Positions 8,908-21,431 of a stretch of DNA of 64,000 nt are shown here, piece by piece (positions within the stretch are counted from its first letter, which is position 1; each line of letters opens with the position of its first letter). Under the pieces are notes generated by a model. It had not been told where the DNA came from, searched no databases, and saw only the letters and a list, made by a program, of their open reading frames with translations. Where the stretch lies: assembly GCA_017307735.1 (NCBI GenBank), contig JAFKGR010000011.1:119494-183493 (forward strand). The letters are read 5' to 3'. This DNA is from Chitinophagaceae bacterium (GTDB lineage: Bacteria > Bacteroidota > Bacteroidia > Chitinophagales > Chitinophagaceae). A program made the position numbers and the translations under genes.

Positions 8908-11706
8908 ATGAAGGCATTTTTTACTGTCTTGCTTATCGCAATTCAATTTTCATTGTTCGCTCAAAAAAAACCGATAACCGGAAAGATTACCAATGAAACT
9001 AATGGCGAACCATTGGCGGGGGTTTCTGTAGTAGTACAATCGACCCGATCGGGAACCATTACCAATAATGAAGGTGTATTTAAAATAGAAGCCGGGGAAA
9101 AGGATGTACTTATTTTTTCTATGGTTGGCTTTTCACCAAAAACAATTCCCATTAACGGAAAAAACGAAATCAACCTCACTCTTATGCCGGAAGCCGGAAG
9201 TCTCAGCAATATTGTATTGGTAGGCAGCCGCGGAGCCGGCCGTTCAAACATTGAAACTCCCGTGCCCGTGGATGTCGTAAAAATAAAAGACGTAAGCCTG
9301 ACTACAGCTCAGGTAAATGTAACCTCGCTGTTGAATACCAATGTCCCTTCTCTGAATTACAACAAACAAAGTGGAAGTGATGGCGCCGACCATGTAGCCA
9401 TTGCCACACTAAGAGGAATGTCGCCTGATCAGACTTTGGTTTTGATAAATGGGAAACGCCGGCATCCTTCATCTTTGGTTTTGTTATTTGGTACACGCGG
9501 GCAGGGAAGTTCGGGTACGGATTTGAATGCAATTCCTGCTGCGGCGATTGAAAGGGTTGAGGTTTTGCGCGACGGTGCATCTGCACAATATGGATCAGAT
9601 GCCGTTGCCGGGGTGATCAATCTGGTTTTGAAAAAAGATGTCGGACACCTGCATATCAATACAGGATATTCTGCGTATCATGATCCAAAATTCAACCCGG
9701 CCTATGCCAAAGGAATGGCAGCCAACCAATACATTTCCGGAAGCAAACTGGATGGACAAACTTTTAATTTCAGTGCAGACGGTGGACTGGCTCTTGGAAA
9801 ACGCGGTGGATTCATTCATCTCACAGGAGATTTTATTTCACAAGGCAAAACATTCAGACAGGTTTTAAAGAGTGATGATCTTTCGGCTTACTGGTCACTT
9901 CCGGTTAATCCGGTAAGAAGGGCCAACGGCGATGGCTCATCCAATACTATCGGATCATTCTTCAATATGGAAATTCCCGTTGGAACTGGTAATACCAGTT
10001 TCTATTCTTTTGGAGGATATAATTACAATAATTCTTACGACTATGCCTACACGAGATCATGGAGTGGGATTATTGCCCGCCCCAACAGATTTCCGACTGA
10101 TGCAAATGGCAATTTTATCCCGGTTCCATCCATCATCTGGTACACTTCGGGCACCGGCGGAACAGACACCGTTTACAATCCAATTATTCAGGTCCGCGAC
10201 CAAGACGCTTCTCTGGCAACCGGAATAAAAGGTGAATGGAAAAACGAATGGAAATGGGATTTGAGCAACACCATCGGGAATAACGATTTTCATTTCTTCG
10301 GAGATAAGACATTCAATGCATCACTCGGGCCCGATAAAACCCATTTTGATGACGGCGGATTCAACCTTCTGCAAAATACAGTCAACCTGAATTTCTCAAA
10401 ACCCCTTAAAGGAATCGGAGAAGATTTTACTTTGGCTTTGGGTGCTGAATATCGTTTTGAGCAATACAAAATAAAAGCCGGCGAACCCGATTCCTACATG
10501 AATTATGATCCCAATCACATAAAGGAAGGGGGCGCACAGGGATTCCCGGGATATCAGCCCGGAGATGCTGTGAAAGCTAATCGTTCCGTCGTTGGTGCGT
10601 ATGCAGAAGGTGAATGGGACATCACAAAAAAATGGCTCCTCGACGGGGCAGTGCGTGCAGAAAATTACAACGATTTTGGATTTACCAGCAACTATAAACT
10701 GGCAGCGAGGTTCAAAGTCACTCACAACTTTAATATCAGAGGTTCAGTGAGCACGGGTTTCAGGGCACCTTCCCTTCAACAAATCAATTTCAGCTCTACC
10801 CTGACTGCTTTTCAGGTAAACAAACTTGTTACCGTGCGGATTTTGCCCAACACAAGCGCCGTGACCAGAGCGGCAGGAATCCCGGCTTTAAAACAGGAGA
10901 AATCAGCCAATGCCGGTGTAGGATTTACCTGGCAACCTTTCCCTAATTTATTAGTTACACTGGACGGCTATTACATTCACGTAAGGGATAGGATTGTCTT
11001 GTCCGGGCAGTTTAATGCAGATGATGCAACACTCGACCCTGCATTGACTACAGAAATGAAAAGCAACAATGTAGTCACAGCCCAGTTTTTTGCCAATGCA
11101 GTCAACACCACCAACAAAGGAATTGACATCGTAATAGACTATAAAAAGCATTTCGGGAACCAGCATTTCAATGCATCTTTCACAGGCAATCTGCAAAAAA
11201 TGACCATTGACAAAATCAATGTTCCTTCAAAACTAAATGACACAAAAACGCATCAGTTTACTTTTTTCAATTACAATGTTCAAAGTGTGCTTTTGGCATC
11301 AGCGCCACCAGCAAAATTCAATCTGAACCTGGAATATGGGATAAAGAAATTTTCTGTGGGTACCCGGTTCAATTATTTTGGGAAAATCAGTTTTCTCGGG
11401 ATAGGTGTTGGCCCAATTTATGAATTACCCGTTATCCCGACAGACGCCAACCAGAATAATCTGATCAGGGACGAGATCGTTTACGGAGGAAAAGTGACTG
11501 CTGACCTGTATGCTTCTTTCAGGATATCGAAAAAATTCCAGGTCATAGCCGGGGCAGATAATGTATCAGGTGTGCATCCTGATTTGGGGGTGATTCAGTC
11601 AGCCAAATACTGGTCGTTTAATAACCAAACCGGAGGCCCGTGGGATCCTGTTCAGATGGGTCAGGACGGAAGAAGGTTATTCGTAAGAGTGGCGTTTGAT
11701 TTTTGA
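8908..11706 (+). CDS. TonB-dependent receptor with carboxypeptidase-regulatory domain
   Basis: Outer-membrane active transporter powered by TonB/ExbBD. The 932 residues are: signal peptide (MKAFFTVLLIAIQFSLFAQ), a carboxypeptidase-D regulatory-like beta domain (about residues 22-95: ITGKITNETNGEPLAGVSVV to INLTLMPEAG), a plug domain (about 110-245, with TLRGMSPDQTLVLINGKRRH and the canonical IERVEVLRDGASAQYGSDAV), and a 22-strand barrel ending in FVRVAFDF with the terminal aromatic residue of outer-membrane barrels. There is no SusD partner next to it, so it is not a standard polysaccharide utilisation pair. Substrate unknown; a siderophore, vitamin or peptide is equally possible. No signs of truncation. 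Confidence 0.95.
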   Translation: MKAFFTVLLIAIQFSLFAQKKPITGKITNETNGEPLAGVSVVVQSTRSGTITNNEGVFKIEAGEKDVLIFSMVGFSPKTIPINGKNEINLTLMPEAGSLSNIVLVGSRGAGRSNIETPVPVDVVKIKDVSLTTAQVNVTSLLNTNVPSLNYNKQSGSDGADHVAIATLRGMSPDQTLVLINGKRRHPSSLVLLFGTRGQGSSGTDLNAIPAAAIERVEVLRDGASAQYGSDAVAGVINLVLKKDVGHLHINTGYSAYHDPKFNPAYAKGMAANQYISGSKLDGQTFNFSADGGLALGKRGGFIHLTGDFISQGKTFRQVLKSDDLSAYWSLPVNPVRRANGDGSSNTIGSFFNMEIPVGTGNTSFYSFGGYNYNNSYDYAYTRSWSGIIARPNRFPTDANGNFIPVPSIIWYTSGTGGTDTVYNPIIQVRDQDASLATGIKGEWKNEWKWDLSNTIGNNDFHFFGDKTFNASLGPDKTHFDDGGFNLLQNTVNLNFSKPLKGIGEDFTLALGAEYRFEQYKIKAGEPDSYMNYDPNHIKEGGAQGFPGYQPGDAVKANRSVVGAYAEGEWDITKKWLLDGAVRAENYNDFGFTSNYKLAARFKVTHNFNIRGSVSTGFRAPSLQQINFSSTLTAFQVNKLVTVRILPNTSAVTRAAGIPALKQEKSANAGVGFTWQPFPNLLVTLDGYYIHVRDRIVLSGQFNADDATLDPALTTEMKSNNVVTAQFFANAVNTTNKGIDIVIDYKKHFGNQHFNASFTGNLQKMTIDKINVPSKLNDTKTHQFTFFNYNVQSVLLASAPPAKFNLNLEYGIKKFSVGTRFNYFGKISFLGIGVGPIYELPVIPTDANQNNLIRDEIVYGGKVTADLYASFRISKKFQVIAGADNVSGVHPDLGVIQSAKYWSFNNQTGGPWDPVQMGQDGRRLFVRVAFDF

Positions 11707-11729
11707 GAAAAAAATATTCGAAAGGGTAG

Positions 11730-11876
11730 ATTAATAGTTTGGATACCTACCTGGGAAACCTGGCTGTAGGGTTCAATCTGGGGGGAAAGGTAACAAACAG
11801 AAGGTATGGTTTTGTTATTAGCCAAACCCGGAAAATGTTTTTTACTTTGTCATTTGATCATGCAATTGACAAATGA
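11730..11876 (+). pseudogene. Possible 3' remnant of a barrel-protein gene
   Basis: The 301-bp space after the receptor gene has an open frame of 48 codons with no start codon at its head, running from a TAG at 11727 to TGA at 11874. The reading (NLAVGFNLGGKV, RRYGFVISQTRKM, FFTLSFDHA) has a residue pattern like the last strands of a membrane barrel. I cannot name a family. It may be the decayed end of a gene once adjacent to the receptor, or chance. Confidence 0.25.
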
Positions 11877-11946
11877 ATTATCATGAGACTTACCGAAGAA
11901 CTTTTTTTGATCCCAGTAAAAGCCTTTACAAGCCTGAAAAATATTT

Positions 11947-11976
11947 TTTGACACATTGCTAATCTGATTATCTTTA
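11947..11976 (+). promoter_or_regulatory. Promoter for the M36 protease gene
   Basis: TTTG (11947-11950), an 18-bp spacer and TATCTTTA (11969-11976) approximate the Bacteroidota TTTG-N19-TAnnTTTG promoter with one mismatch. The start codon follows 31 bp later. Confidence 0.5.
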
Positions 11977-12007
11977 GAAATTAATCCCTCAATATCAAAA
12001 CCACTCC

Positions 12008-15000
12008 ATGAAGAAGATTTATCTGGTTCTCGTTTCCGCTTTTCTTTCTTCGATTTTATTTAATAATGCCAATGCACAGAATCTGCAAAATGATTTTGTC
12101 AAAAAACTGATAACCCAAAATGAATCTTCATTGAATATTACCAATGATGATTTGGATAATTCAATCATCACAAGCGCATACTACGACAAGACGTCGAAAC
12201 TGAACCTGGTTTATTTACAACAATCGTATCAGGGCATTCCTGTTTACAATATGATTCAGGTCATGGCTTTTAAAAATGATAAACTGGTCAGTAATACCGG
12301 CGGAAGAATCTATCGTATCCAAGACCTTGTAATCAATCAAAAATCAATAACCCCCCTTTCTGCAAAGGAAGCTGTAACCCTTGCAGCCAAAGCAGTAAAC
12401 CTGAACGCTGAAACTTTGAAACTCTCTGCTTTGTCTATTCTCAGAACAACACCAGATAATCAAAAAGTAGAGTTTACTCCCACCGGCGCCACCCGCGAAA
12501 GCATCACTTCTGAAAAAATGTGGGTGCAGGATTCAACCGGAAAAGTGCATCTGGCATGGCAGGTCAGATTGGTTCCCGCTGCTACTCCTGATTACTGGCT
12601 AATCCGTGTGAATGCACAGGACGGAAATATTTTGGGGAAAGATAACCTTACGGTTTACGATTGGTTTGGCCCGAAAGAAAATTTAAAAATCAACGGATCA
12701 GGTTTCCTTAATCAGGGATTCAAAACAGGAAAAACAATCCAGGTTTTGAATGCAGAAAACGATATTGACAAAAAACCAATTTTATTTTCTGCCTCTGAAA
12801 AAAAATCCCAATTTACCGTAAATAGCGCCACTTACAGGGTCATCCCATATCCGGAAGAAAGTATGTCCACTCCGGGAGTGGTACCCACTTTGACAACAAA
12901 TCCATGGACGCTTGCCGGGGCAGGCAACAATGCAACCTCATTAAACTGGCATAATGATGGAACCACAGAATACAACATTACCCGTGGAAACAATGTTTGG
13001 GCCAAAGAAGATACCGCCGGAAACAATGGAAACGGGGCTTCTGCAATTTCCTCAACCCCGCTTCCCAATCTGACTTTTGATTTTGCACTAAACTCTGCTA
13101 TTGCACCCGATTCTCCCACCAATCTCAATCTTGGCATCACCAATTTGTTTTATTGGAATAACATCATTCACGACCTCAGTTATCAATATGGATTTGATGA
13201 GCCCTCCGGAAACTTTCAGAATAACAATTTAGGAAGAGGGGGAATCGGAAATGATTTCGTACTCGCAGATGCACAGGACGGAAGCGGCCGCAATAATGCC
13301 AACTTCTCAACCCCCACTGACGGCAACAGTCCCCGTATGCAAATGTTTTTGTGGGATGGATATCCGTACGGGAAATTGAAAATTAATTCACCCGCTCAAT
13401 ATGCGGGAACCGTTACTTCTATTGAAGGTGCATTTAGTACAGCAAATCAAATCAGAGACGTAGGACCGGTAACAGGAGATCTGGCTTTGTATAAAGATAA
13501 CGCCACGGGAACTATAAATTTAGGTTGTGCCGCCGCCGCAAATCCCACCGAATTAAATGGGAAAATAGCCATCCTTTACAGAGGCAGTTGCAATTTTGTT
13601 ACGAAAGTAAAAAATGCACAAAATGCCGGATCTATCGGAGTAATTGTAGTAGATAGTGTTCCCAATGAAATCATCACAATGGGAGGCACAGATAATACAA
13701 TTACCATTCCCGCAGTTATGATTATGTTAGGAGACGGAAATACCATTGTAGCAGCAATGGCTACCCAGACTTTTAATGCCACTTTCAAAGCGGCCATAGA
13801 TCTTGATGGTGACCTGGACAATGGCATCATCGCACATGAATATACGCATGGAATTTCCAACAGGCTGACCGGCGGTCCGACACAGGTTACCTGCCTTCAA
13901 AACAATGAACAAATGGGTGAAGGCTGGAGTGATTATGTAGCCCTTATGGCTATTACAGACTGGTCCAAAGCCGCGGTTTCAGACGGAACCAAACCCAGAT
14001 CAATCGGGACTTATGTTTTGAGCGAAAGTTCTACGGGTGGCGGGATACGCCGGTATCCTTATACAACTGATATGTCGATCAACCCATACACCTACGGAAA
14101 TGTTGCTTCGTCAGGCGGCGAACCACATGCGATTGGTGAAATCTGGACAACCGTTTTATGGGACATGACATGGAACATAATTCAACAATCGGGTGTTATC
14201 AATCAAAATCTGTTCAATGCAAATGGCACGGGGGGAAACAGTGATGCCATGAAACTCGTTTTCCTCGGCATGAAATTGCAGCCATGCAGCCCGGGATTTC
14301 TTGATGGAAGAGATGCTATTTTAAAGGCAGATGATATTTTGTTTGGTGGCAAATACCATTGTGCCATTTGGGATGCATTTGCCAGGCGTGGAATGGGTGT
14401 CAATGCAAGTGAAGGAAGTGCTATGAGCGCAACAGATCAGATTGAAAATTTTGATGTCCCGTCCGGGGCAACTGTCCACAAAAGTGTGGATCTTCCTCTC
14501 TCCGCTCAAAACGGAATCCTGACTTATACTTTTACCGTTCAATCACAGTGCCAGCCGATTTCAGGATTTAAAGTGGTGGATACTTTAGCCAATAATGTAA
14601 CCTACCTGGAAGGAGGAACATACAATTCCGGCAACCGTACCGTCACTTTCACAGTGCCCGATCTTACAGCTTCCCAGACAACTACATTCACCTTAAAAGT
14701 CAAAGTAAATTCCGGGACCTTCTTTCCATCTTCTGTTCTTTTTTCAGAACCCGTTTCCACCAATCCGGTACCATCAACTTTTGTAAACACTTCTAATGTG
14801 CCGTCAAAGAAATGGGGAACATCCACTCTGTACAATTCGTCGCCATATTCTCTTAAATCTGCTTCTGCCAGTACGCCGACTGAGCAGGTACTGACCCTCG
14901 CCACTCCAATCAATATCACCGGACATGTGCAATTAAGTTTCTACCAAATGCTCAGTACAGAACCGGGTAAAGATGGCGGCGTAGTTGAATTATCTCTCGA

Positions 15001-15874
15001 TGGAAATAATTGGTTCGATGCAGGACCCTATATGGCATCCAATGGATATAACAGTATCATTCACACTAATTCAAATCTGAATAATAAACCGGCATTCAGT
15101 GGCAGCATAACTGCTTTCTTCCAAACAGTCATTAACCTTTCGGCTTTCCAAAATCAAAATGTTTTCTTCCGTTTTAGGTATGTAACAGATAGTATAGGAA
15201 ACAGCCTGGGATGGTACATAGATGATATCCTCGTTCAGAAATCGCCCGCTGTGTATAACATTGCCAAAATCATGGACAATACCAATACAACTTATGGGCT
15301 GTCAGATACAATTACTGCTATCACCTCAGAAGTATTGCCTGTCACCTGGAGTTATTTTTCGGTTCAGAAGGAGGGATCTTCTGCTCAACTGCACTGGTCA
15401 ACAGCAACCGAAATAAATACTTACAAATTCTTTGTTGAAAGAAGCACAGATGGAATTCATTTTGTCAACCTTGCATCTGTGGATGCTGCAAGAAATTCCA
15501 ATCTTCCTAATGATTATCGGTTTACCGATCAGGCGCCTGCCTCCGGAAATAATTTTTATAGAATAAAGTTGGTCGACAAAGATGGAAAAGCGAATTATTC
15601 AGAAACAAGATCACTTTTCTTTGCTGATGTCCTGAGCAAAACTGTCCTTATCTCTCCCAACCCGGGAATGAATAATGTGGAATTGCTTGTGACCGGTAAT
15701 CAATCTTTATTGAAAGTAAAAATTCTCGATGCAGCCGGAAGATTGTTGAAGGTATTGGACATGAATTCCGACAGAATAGCCCTTCCTGTATCAAATCTTG
15801 CAGAGGGAATGTATTACATTCAAATCAGCGGACAAAATCTGAATGTGATGAAAAAATTTATAAAGGGCAGATAA
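12008..15874 (+). CDS. Secreted M36 (fungalysin) metalloprotease with PA domain and T9SS sorting tail
   Basis: Large exported endopeptidase, 1288 residues. Order: signal peptide (residues 1-23, ending NANA), FTP/PepSY-like propeptide (about 25-220) that keeps the enzyme inactive, and the M36 catalytic domain with the zinc motif HEYTH at residues 610-614 and the third ligand in GEGWSDYVAL. A protease-associated (PA) domain is inserted in the catalytic domain before the active site (about 470-595, LYRGSCNFVTKVKNAQNAGS). After it come a DUF11-like repeat (LADNVTYL-type strand), a MAM/jelly-roll segment (WGTSTLYNSSPYSL to WYIDDILVQ) and a C-terminal T9SS type A sorting domain (ISPNP...GMYYIQISG...MKKFIKG). 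It should be exported by Sec, then type IX secretion, and released or anchored at the surface. Likely role: scavenging extracellular protein. Confidence 0.95.
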   Translation: MKKIYLVLVSAFLSSILFNNANAQNLQNDFVKKLITQNESSLNITNDDLDNSIITSAYYDKTSKLNLVYLQQSYQGIPVYNMIQVMAFKNDKLVSNTGGRIYRIQDLVINQKSITPLSAKEAVTLAAKAVNLNAETLKLSALSILRTTPDNQKVEFTPTGATRESITSEKMWVQDSTGKVHLAWQVRLVPAATPDYWLIRVNAQDGNILGKDNLTVYDWFGPKENLKINGSGFLNQGFKTGKTIQVLNAENDIDKKPILFSASEKKSQFTVNSATYRVIPYPEESMSTPGVVPTLTTNPWTLAGAGNNATSLNWHNDGTTEYNITRGNNVWAKEDTAGNNGNGASAISSTPLPNLTFDFALNSAIAPDSPTNLNLGITNLFYWNNIIHDLSYQYGFDEPSGNFQNNNLGRGGIGNDFVLADAQDGSGRNNANFSTPTDGNSPRMQMFLWDGYPYGKLKINSPAQYAGTVTSIEGAFSTANQIRDVGPVTGDLALYKDNATGTINLGCAAAANPTELNGKIAILYRGSCNFVTKVKNAQNAGSIGVIVVDSVPNEIITMGGTDNTITIPAVMIMLGDGNTIVAAMATQTFNATFKAAIDLDGDLDNGIIAHEYTHGISNRLTGGPTQVTCLQNNEQMGEGWSDYVALMAITDWSKAAVSDGTKPRSIGTYVLSESSTGGGIRRYPYTTDMSINPYTYGNVASSGGEPHAIGEIWTTVLWDMTWNIIQQSGVINQNLFNANGTGGNSDAMKLVFLGMKLQPCSPGFLDGRDAILKADDILFGGKYHCAIWDAFARRGMGVNASEGSAMSATDQIENFDVPSGATVHKSVDLPLSAQNGILTYTFTVQSQCQPISGFKVVDTLANNVTYLEGGTYNSGNRTVTFTVPDLTASQTTTFTLKVKVNSGTFFPSSVLFSEPVSTNPVPSTFVNTSNVPSKKWGTSTLYNSSPYSLKSASASTPTEQVLTLATPINITGHVQLSFYQMLSTEPGKDGGVVELSLDGNNWFDAGPYMASNGYNSIIHTNSNLNNKPAFSGSITAFFQTVINLSAFQNQNVFFRFRYVTDSIGNSLGWYIDDILVQKSPAVYNIAKIMDNTNTTYGLSDTITAITSEVLPVTWSYFSVQKEGSSAQLHWSTATEINTYKFFVERSTDGIHFVNLASVDAARNSNLPNDYRFTDQAPASGNNFYRIKLVDKDGKANYSETRSLFFADVLSKTVLISPNPGMNNVELLVTGNQSLLKVKILDAAGRLLKVLDMNSDRIALPVSNLAEGMYYIQISGQNLNVMKKFIKGR

Positions 15875-16185
15875 TTCCATGAAGAATCGTGAACTTCGGG
15901 GGTAACAAAAAAATTTTGTAATACCTTGCGTTGACATTTATTTAACAACCGGGTAAATACCAGGAAATATCAAAGTTTAAGTAAAAGAACAAGTTATTGG
16001 AAATTGCATTAATATATACCAGAAAAATAATAAAAAATTGCTTTGAAATGACAGTATAAAAAGATGGTTTCAAAGTCAGAAAATTGATCGTATCACGTTA
16101 AACTACAGTTAATTAGATAGCCATAGCCCCGTTGGATTGCGGATAATGACCATTAAAAATACTTTTTTCAAAATATAAAACGTGC
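15875..16185. other. Intergenic spacer before marR
   Basis: 311 bp, A+T-rich, with no coding signal. It contains one inverted repeat, CTTTGAAA (16041-16048) and TTTCAAAG (16068-16075), separated by 19 bp. It is too far from either gene to be a normal terminator and has no T run. Nothing else is seen. Confidence 0.4.
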
Positions 16186-16193
16186 TACTTTTG
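16186..16193 (+). promoter_or_regulatory. -7 promoter element for marR
   Basis: TACTTTTG, an exact TAnnTTTG match, lies 28 bp before the marR start. Transcription should begin near 16198-16200, that is inside the palindrome listed next. Confidence 0.65.
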
Positions 16194-16197
16194 CGAT

Positions 16198-16213
16198 AGT
16201 TGACTAATCAACT
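16198..16213 (+). promoter_or_regulatory. Candidate MarR autoregulatory operator
   Basis: AGTTGA-CTAA-TCAACT is a perfect inverted repeat with 6-bp arms, centred just after the predicted transcription start of marR. The size, symmetry and position are those of a MarR-family operator. Binding is inferred, not shown. Confidence 0.5.
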
Positions 16214-16221
16214 TTATTGGC

Positions 16222-16662
16222 ATGGAATGTAAAGAAATGGTGGATACGATTGGTTTTATGATTATTTGTACTGGTAAGATGTTAATTAAGAATGTCAACA
16301 ACGCCTTTGCGAGTTTCCACTCAGGACTCACATTTGAACAAATGGGCGTTTTGTATTTTTTATTTAAAAACGAAGGTGGGGATATGATTCAGCAGGACAT
16401 TGCCAAATTGTTGAACAAAACTAAATCCGCAGCCCTGAGGACTATCAATATTTTAGAATCTAAAAAATATCTCAAAAGGGTGACGGACAGAGAAGACCGC
16501 AGAAAAAATATAATTCAACTTACGCCAAGTGGCCGGCAGGTAATTACCAAAATTCATAAACGTTTTCTGGACATGGATCTGGCGTTAAATAATGCCATTT
16601 CCAATGAGGATGCATCCACCTGCAGAAAGGTGCTGATGGGAATCCAACATAAATGCACCTGA
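16222..16662 (+). CDS. MarR-family transcriptional regulator
   Basis: DNA-binding regulator, 146 residues, with the winged helix-turn-helix of the MarR family: recognition helix region IQQDIAKLLNKTKSAALRTINILESKKYLKR (about residues 56-86) followed by the wing RVTDREDRRKNIIQLT with the conserved D-x-R arginine. Flanking helices at both ends should form the dimer interface. It heads the sphingolipid locus, 73 bp before the serine palmitoyltransferase gene and on the same strand. Palindromes at its own promoter and in the gap behind it suggest that it controls itself and the biosynthetic genes. The ligand is unknown; a long-chain base or acyl compound would make sense but is a guess. Confidence 0.9.
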   Translation: MECKEMVDTIGFMIICTGKMLIKNVNNAFASFHSGLTFEQMGVLYFLFKNEGGDMIQQDIAKLLNKTKSAALRTINILESKKYLKRVTDREDRRKNIIQLTPSGRQVITKIHKRFLDMDLALNNAISNEDASTCRKVLMGIQHKCT

Positions 16663-16697
16663 TTATCAAATTTCAATGATCAATATACAAAAACAAA

Positions 16698-19061
<2,364 letters not shown>

Positions 19062-19065
<4 letters not shown>

Positions 19066-20045
19066 AGGAAAAGATTCTGATTACGGGTGCCAGTGGTTTT
19101 TTGGGGTTTCATTTGATTGACGCAGCCCTGAAAAGAGGGCTTGATGTATATGCCGGAGTAAGAAAGACCAGTGAAATAACCCATCTTTCTCAATTTCCGG
19201 TCAAGCTTGTAGATCTCAATCTCTCCGATTTAAATCAACTTACCAAAGAACTAACAGACAAAAAATTCAGCTACATTATTCACGCAGCAGGTATTACGAG
19301 GGCGAAAACCGCCGCGCAGTACAATGTGGTGAATGCCGACTTCACAATCAACCTGGCAAAAGCCGCCTTACACGAGGGAACCTCACTAAAGAATTTTGTC
19401 TTTGTAAGTAGCCTGGCTGCGGCCGGTCCAATTGATAACTTAAAAGGCATCATCACCGAATCCTCATCCCCAAATCCGGTTACCAGCTATGGCAGAAGCA
19501 AACTTTTGGCCGAAACCAGATTACAGGAACTTTCACTCCCCTCTGTAATCCTGCGTCCCACAGCTATTTACGGCCCGAGAGAAAAAGATATTTTCATGTT
19601 CGTCAAATCCATTAGCAGAGGGATTGAACCTTACATCGGGAGCGGAGATCAGCAACTGAGTTTTATTTATGCAAAAGACATGGCTGAGGTGGCCATGAGT
19701 GCATTGGAGTCGTCAGACATTGGTCCGTTTAATATTTCTGACGGCAACAGCTATTCGAGATATGACATGGCAAACTACCTGAAACACCTCATGAAAAGAA
19801 AAACGTTAAAATTCCATGTTCCTTCAAATGCAGTTAGGATATTTGCAAAAATTTCAGAGGAGTTCGAACAGCTTTTTAATAAGACCCCTGTTCTTAATGA
19901 GGAAAAACTAAAAGAACTCACTGCTAAAAACTGGACATGCAGTATTGACAAAGCCAGAAGAGAATTGAATTTTAATCCATCGTTCGATCTGGAAAAAGGA
20001 TTAGCTGAAACTTTACAGTGGTATAATCAGAGTAACTGGTTATAA
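19062..20045 (+). CDS. NAD-dependent epimerase/reductase, candidate ceramide reductase (CerR-like)
   Basis: Extended short-chain dehydrogenase, 327 residues. The N-terminal Rossmann motif is GASGFLGFHLID (GxxGxxG), the catalytic Tyr-Lys pair is in TSYGRSKLLAETR (YxxxK), and VVILRPTAIYGPRE-type strand ILRPTAIYGPREKD completes the family pattern. In Caulobacter an NAD-epimerase-like protein (CerR) is needed to reduce the 3-keto group of the ceramide precursor, and the same role fits here directly behind SPT and the acyltransferase. It overlaps the preceding gene by 4 bp. The alternative is a general sugar epimerase, less likely in this setting. A 57-bp gap to the inositol genes follows. Confidence 0.78.
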
Positions 20046-20102
20046 ACAGAGGCAGCTTGAAAAAAGTGGTTAACAGTTTTACTTAAAATAAAAAAACAAA
20101 TT

Positions 20103-21431
20103 ATGAAACAAGATGTATTACCCGCTGATGGTAGATTAGGTATTCTGATACCAGGCCTTGGAGCCATTGCCTCTACCGTAATTGCAGGGGTGGAAGCGGT
20201 TCGCAAGGGAATTGCTCATCCTATTGGTTCCGTTACCCAACTCAGTACCATACGCCTCGGAAAGCGTACTGAAAACAGAAACCCACTGATCAAGGATTTT
20301 GTGCCTCTGGCAAAAATTTCTGACATCGTTTTTGGAGGTTGGGATATCTACGAAGACAATGTGTATGAATCGGCAATAAATGCGGGAGTTCTTGATACCC
20401 GTCTTTTGGATCAGGTAAAACCCGAATTGGAAAAAGTAAAACCAATGGCAGCGGTATTTGATCACGATTACGTACGCAATATTGACGGTCCAAATATTAA
20501 AAAGGCCGATACCAAATACGATCTTGCCCTGGCTGTCATGGAAGACATTAAGAAATTCAGGAAAGATCATAATTGTTCAAGAATCGTAATAGTTTGGTGT
20601 GCATCTACAGAAAAGTACATCGAACTTTCAGATTCTCACAAGAGCATCGAATTATTTGAAATAGGCCTTAAGAATAACGATCCCAACATCGCACCAAGCA
20701 TGATTTATGCGTATGCAGCTCTCAAGATGGGAATTCCATTTGTCAATGGCGCGCCTAACCTGACAGTTGATATTCCGGCTCTGATTGATTTGGCAAAAGA
20801 AACCAAGACGCCTATTGCCGGAAAAGATTTCAAGACCGGTCAGACGCTTATGAAAACCATTCTTGCCCCGGGCCTGCATGCACGTGCATTGGGCGTGAGC
20901 GGATGGTTCTCCACCAACATTCTGGGAAACAGGGATGGAAAGGTTCTGGACGATCCACATAATTTCAAAACCAAAGAAGTTTCCAAACTCAGTGTTTTAG
21001 ATCAGATTTTTAAAGCAGAAGACAATCCTCTGTTGTACGGAAATATGTATCATAAAGTAAGAATCAATTATTATCCTCCGCGTGGCGATTCAAAAGAAGG
21101 CTGGGATAATATCGATATCTTCGGCTGGCTTGGATATCCGATGCAGATAAAAATAGATTTCCTCTGCCGCGACTCCATCTTAGCTGCTCCATTGGTATTG
21201 GATCTGGCTTTGTTTATGGACTTGGCGAAACGCTCTCAGATGAGTGGAATCCAGGAATGGCTTTCATTCTTCTTCAAGTCGCCTGAAACTTTGCCCGGCC
21301 TGCCTCCTGAACATGATATCTTCAAGCAATTGATGAAACTTCAAAATACGTTGAGGCATATTATGGGAGAAGATCTGATTACCCACCTGGGTCTGGATTA
21401 TTACCAGGAATTCGTGGATGCAGCTCTGTAA
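20103..21431 (+). CDS. ino1: myo-Inositol-1-phosphate synthase
   Basis: Converts glucose 6-phosphate to L-myo-inositol 1-phosphate (1D-myo-inositol 3-phosphate) with NAD as bound cofactor. The 442 residues carry the N-terminal NAD loop LGAIASTVIAGVEA, the central NGAPNLTVDIPALIDLA strand and the active-site segment GKDFKTGQTLMKT, all diagnostic of the family, and the length is normal for the long bacterial form. It starts the inositol half of the sphingolipid locus. Its TAA overlaps the ATG of the next gene by one base (TAATG), indicating coupled translation with the PgpA-like phosphatase. Confidence 0.93.
   Translation: MKQDVLPADGRLGILIPGLGAIASTVIAGVEAVRKGIAHPIGSVTQLSTIRLGKRTENRNPLIKDFVPLAKISDIVFGGWDIYEDNVYESAINAGVLDTRLLDQVKPELEKVKPMAAVFDHDYVRNIDGPNIKKADTKYDLALAVMEDIKKFRKDHNCSRIVIVWCASTEKYIELSDSHKSIELFEIGLKNNDPNIAPSMIYAYAALKMGIPFVNGAPNLTVDIPALIDLAKETKTPIAGKDFKTGQTLMKTILAPGLHARALGVSGWFSTNILGNRDGKVLDDPHNFKTKEVSKLSVLDQIFKAEDNPLLYGNMYHKVRINYYPPRGDSKEGWDNIDIFGWLGYPMQIKIDFLCRDSILAAPLVLDLALFMDLAKRSQMSGIQEWLSFFFKSPETLPGLPPEHDIFKQLMKLQNTLRHIMGEDLITHLGLDYYQEFVDAAL

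Noticed and set aside
16041..16075. CTTTGAAA/TTTCAAAG inverted repeat as terminator of the protease gene
   Set aside because: It lies 167 bp after the stop, with a 19-nt loop and no T run.
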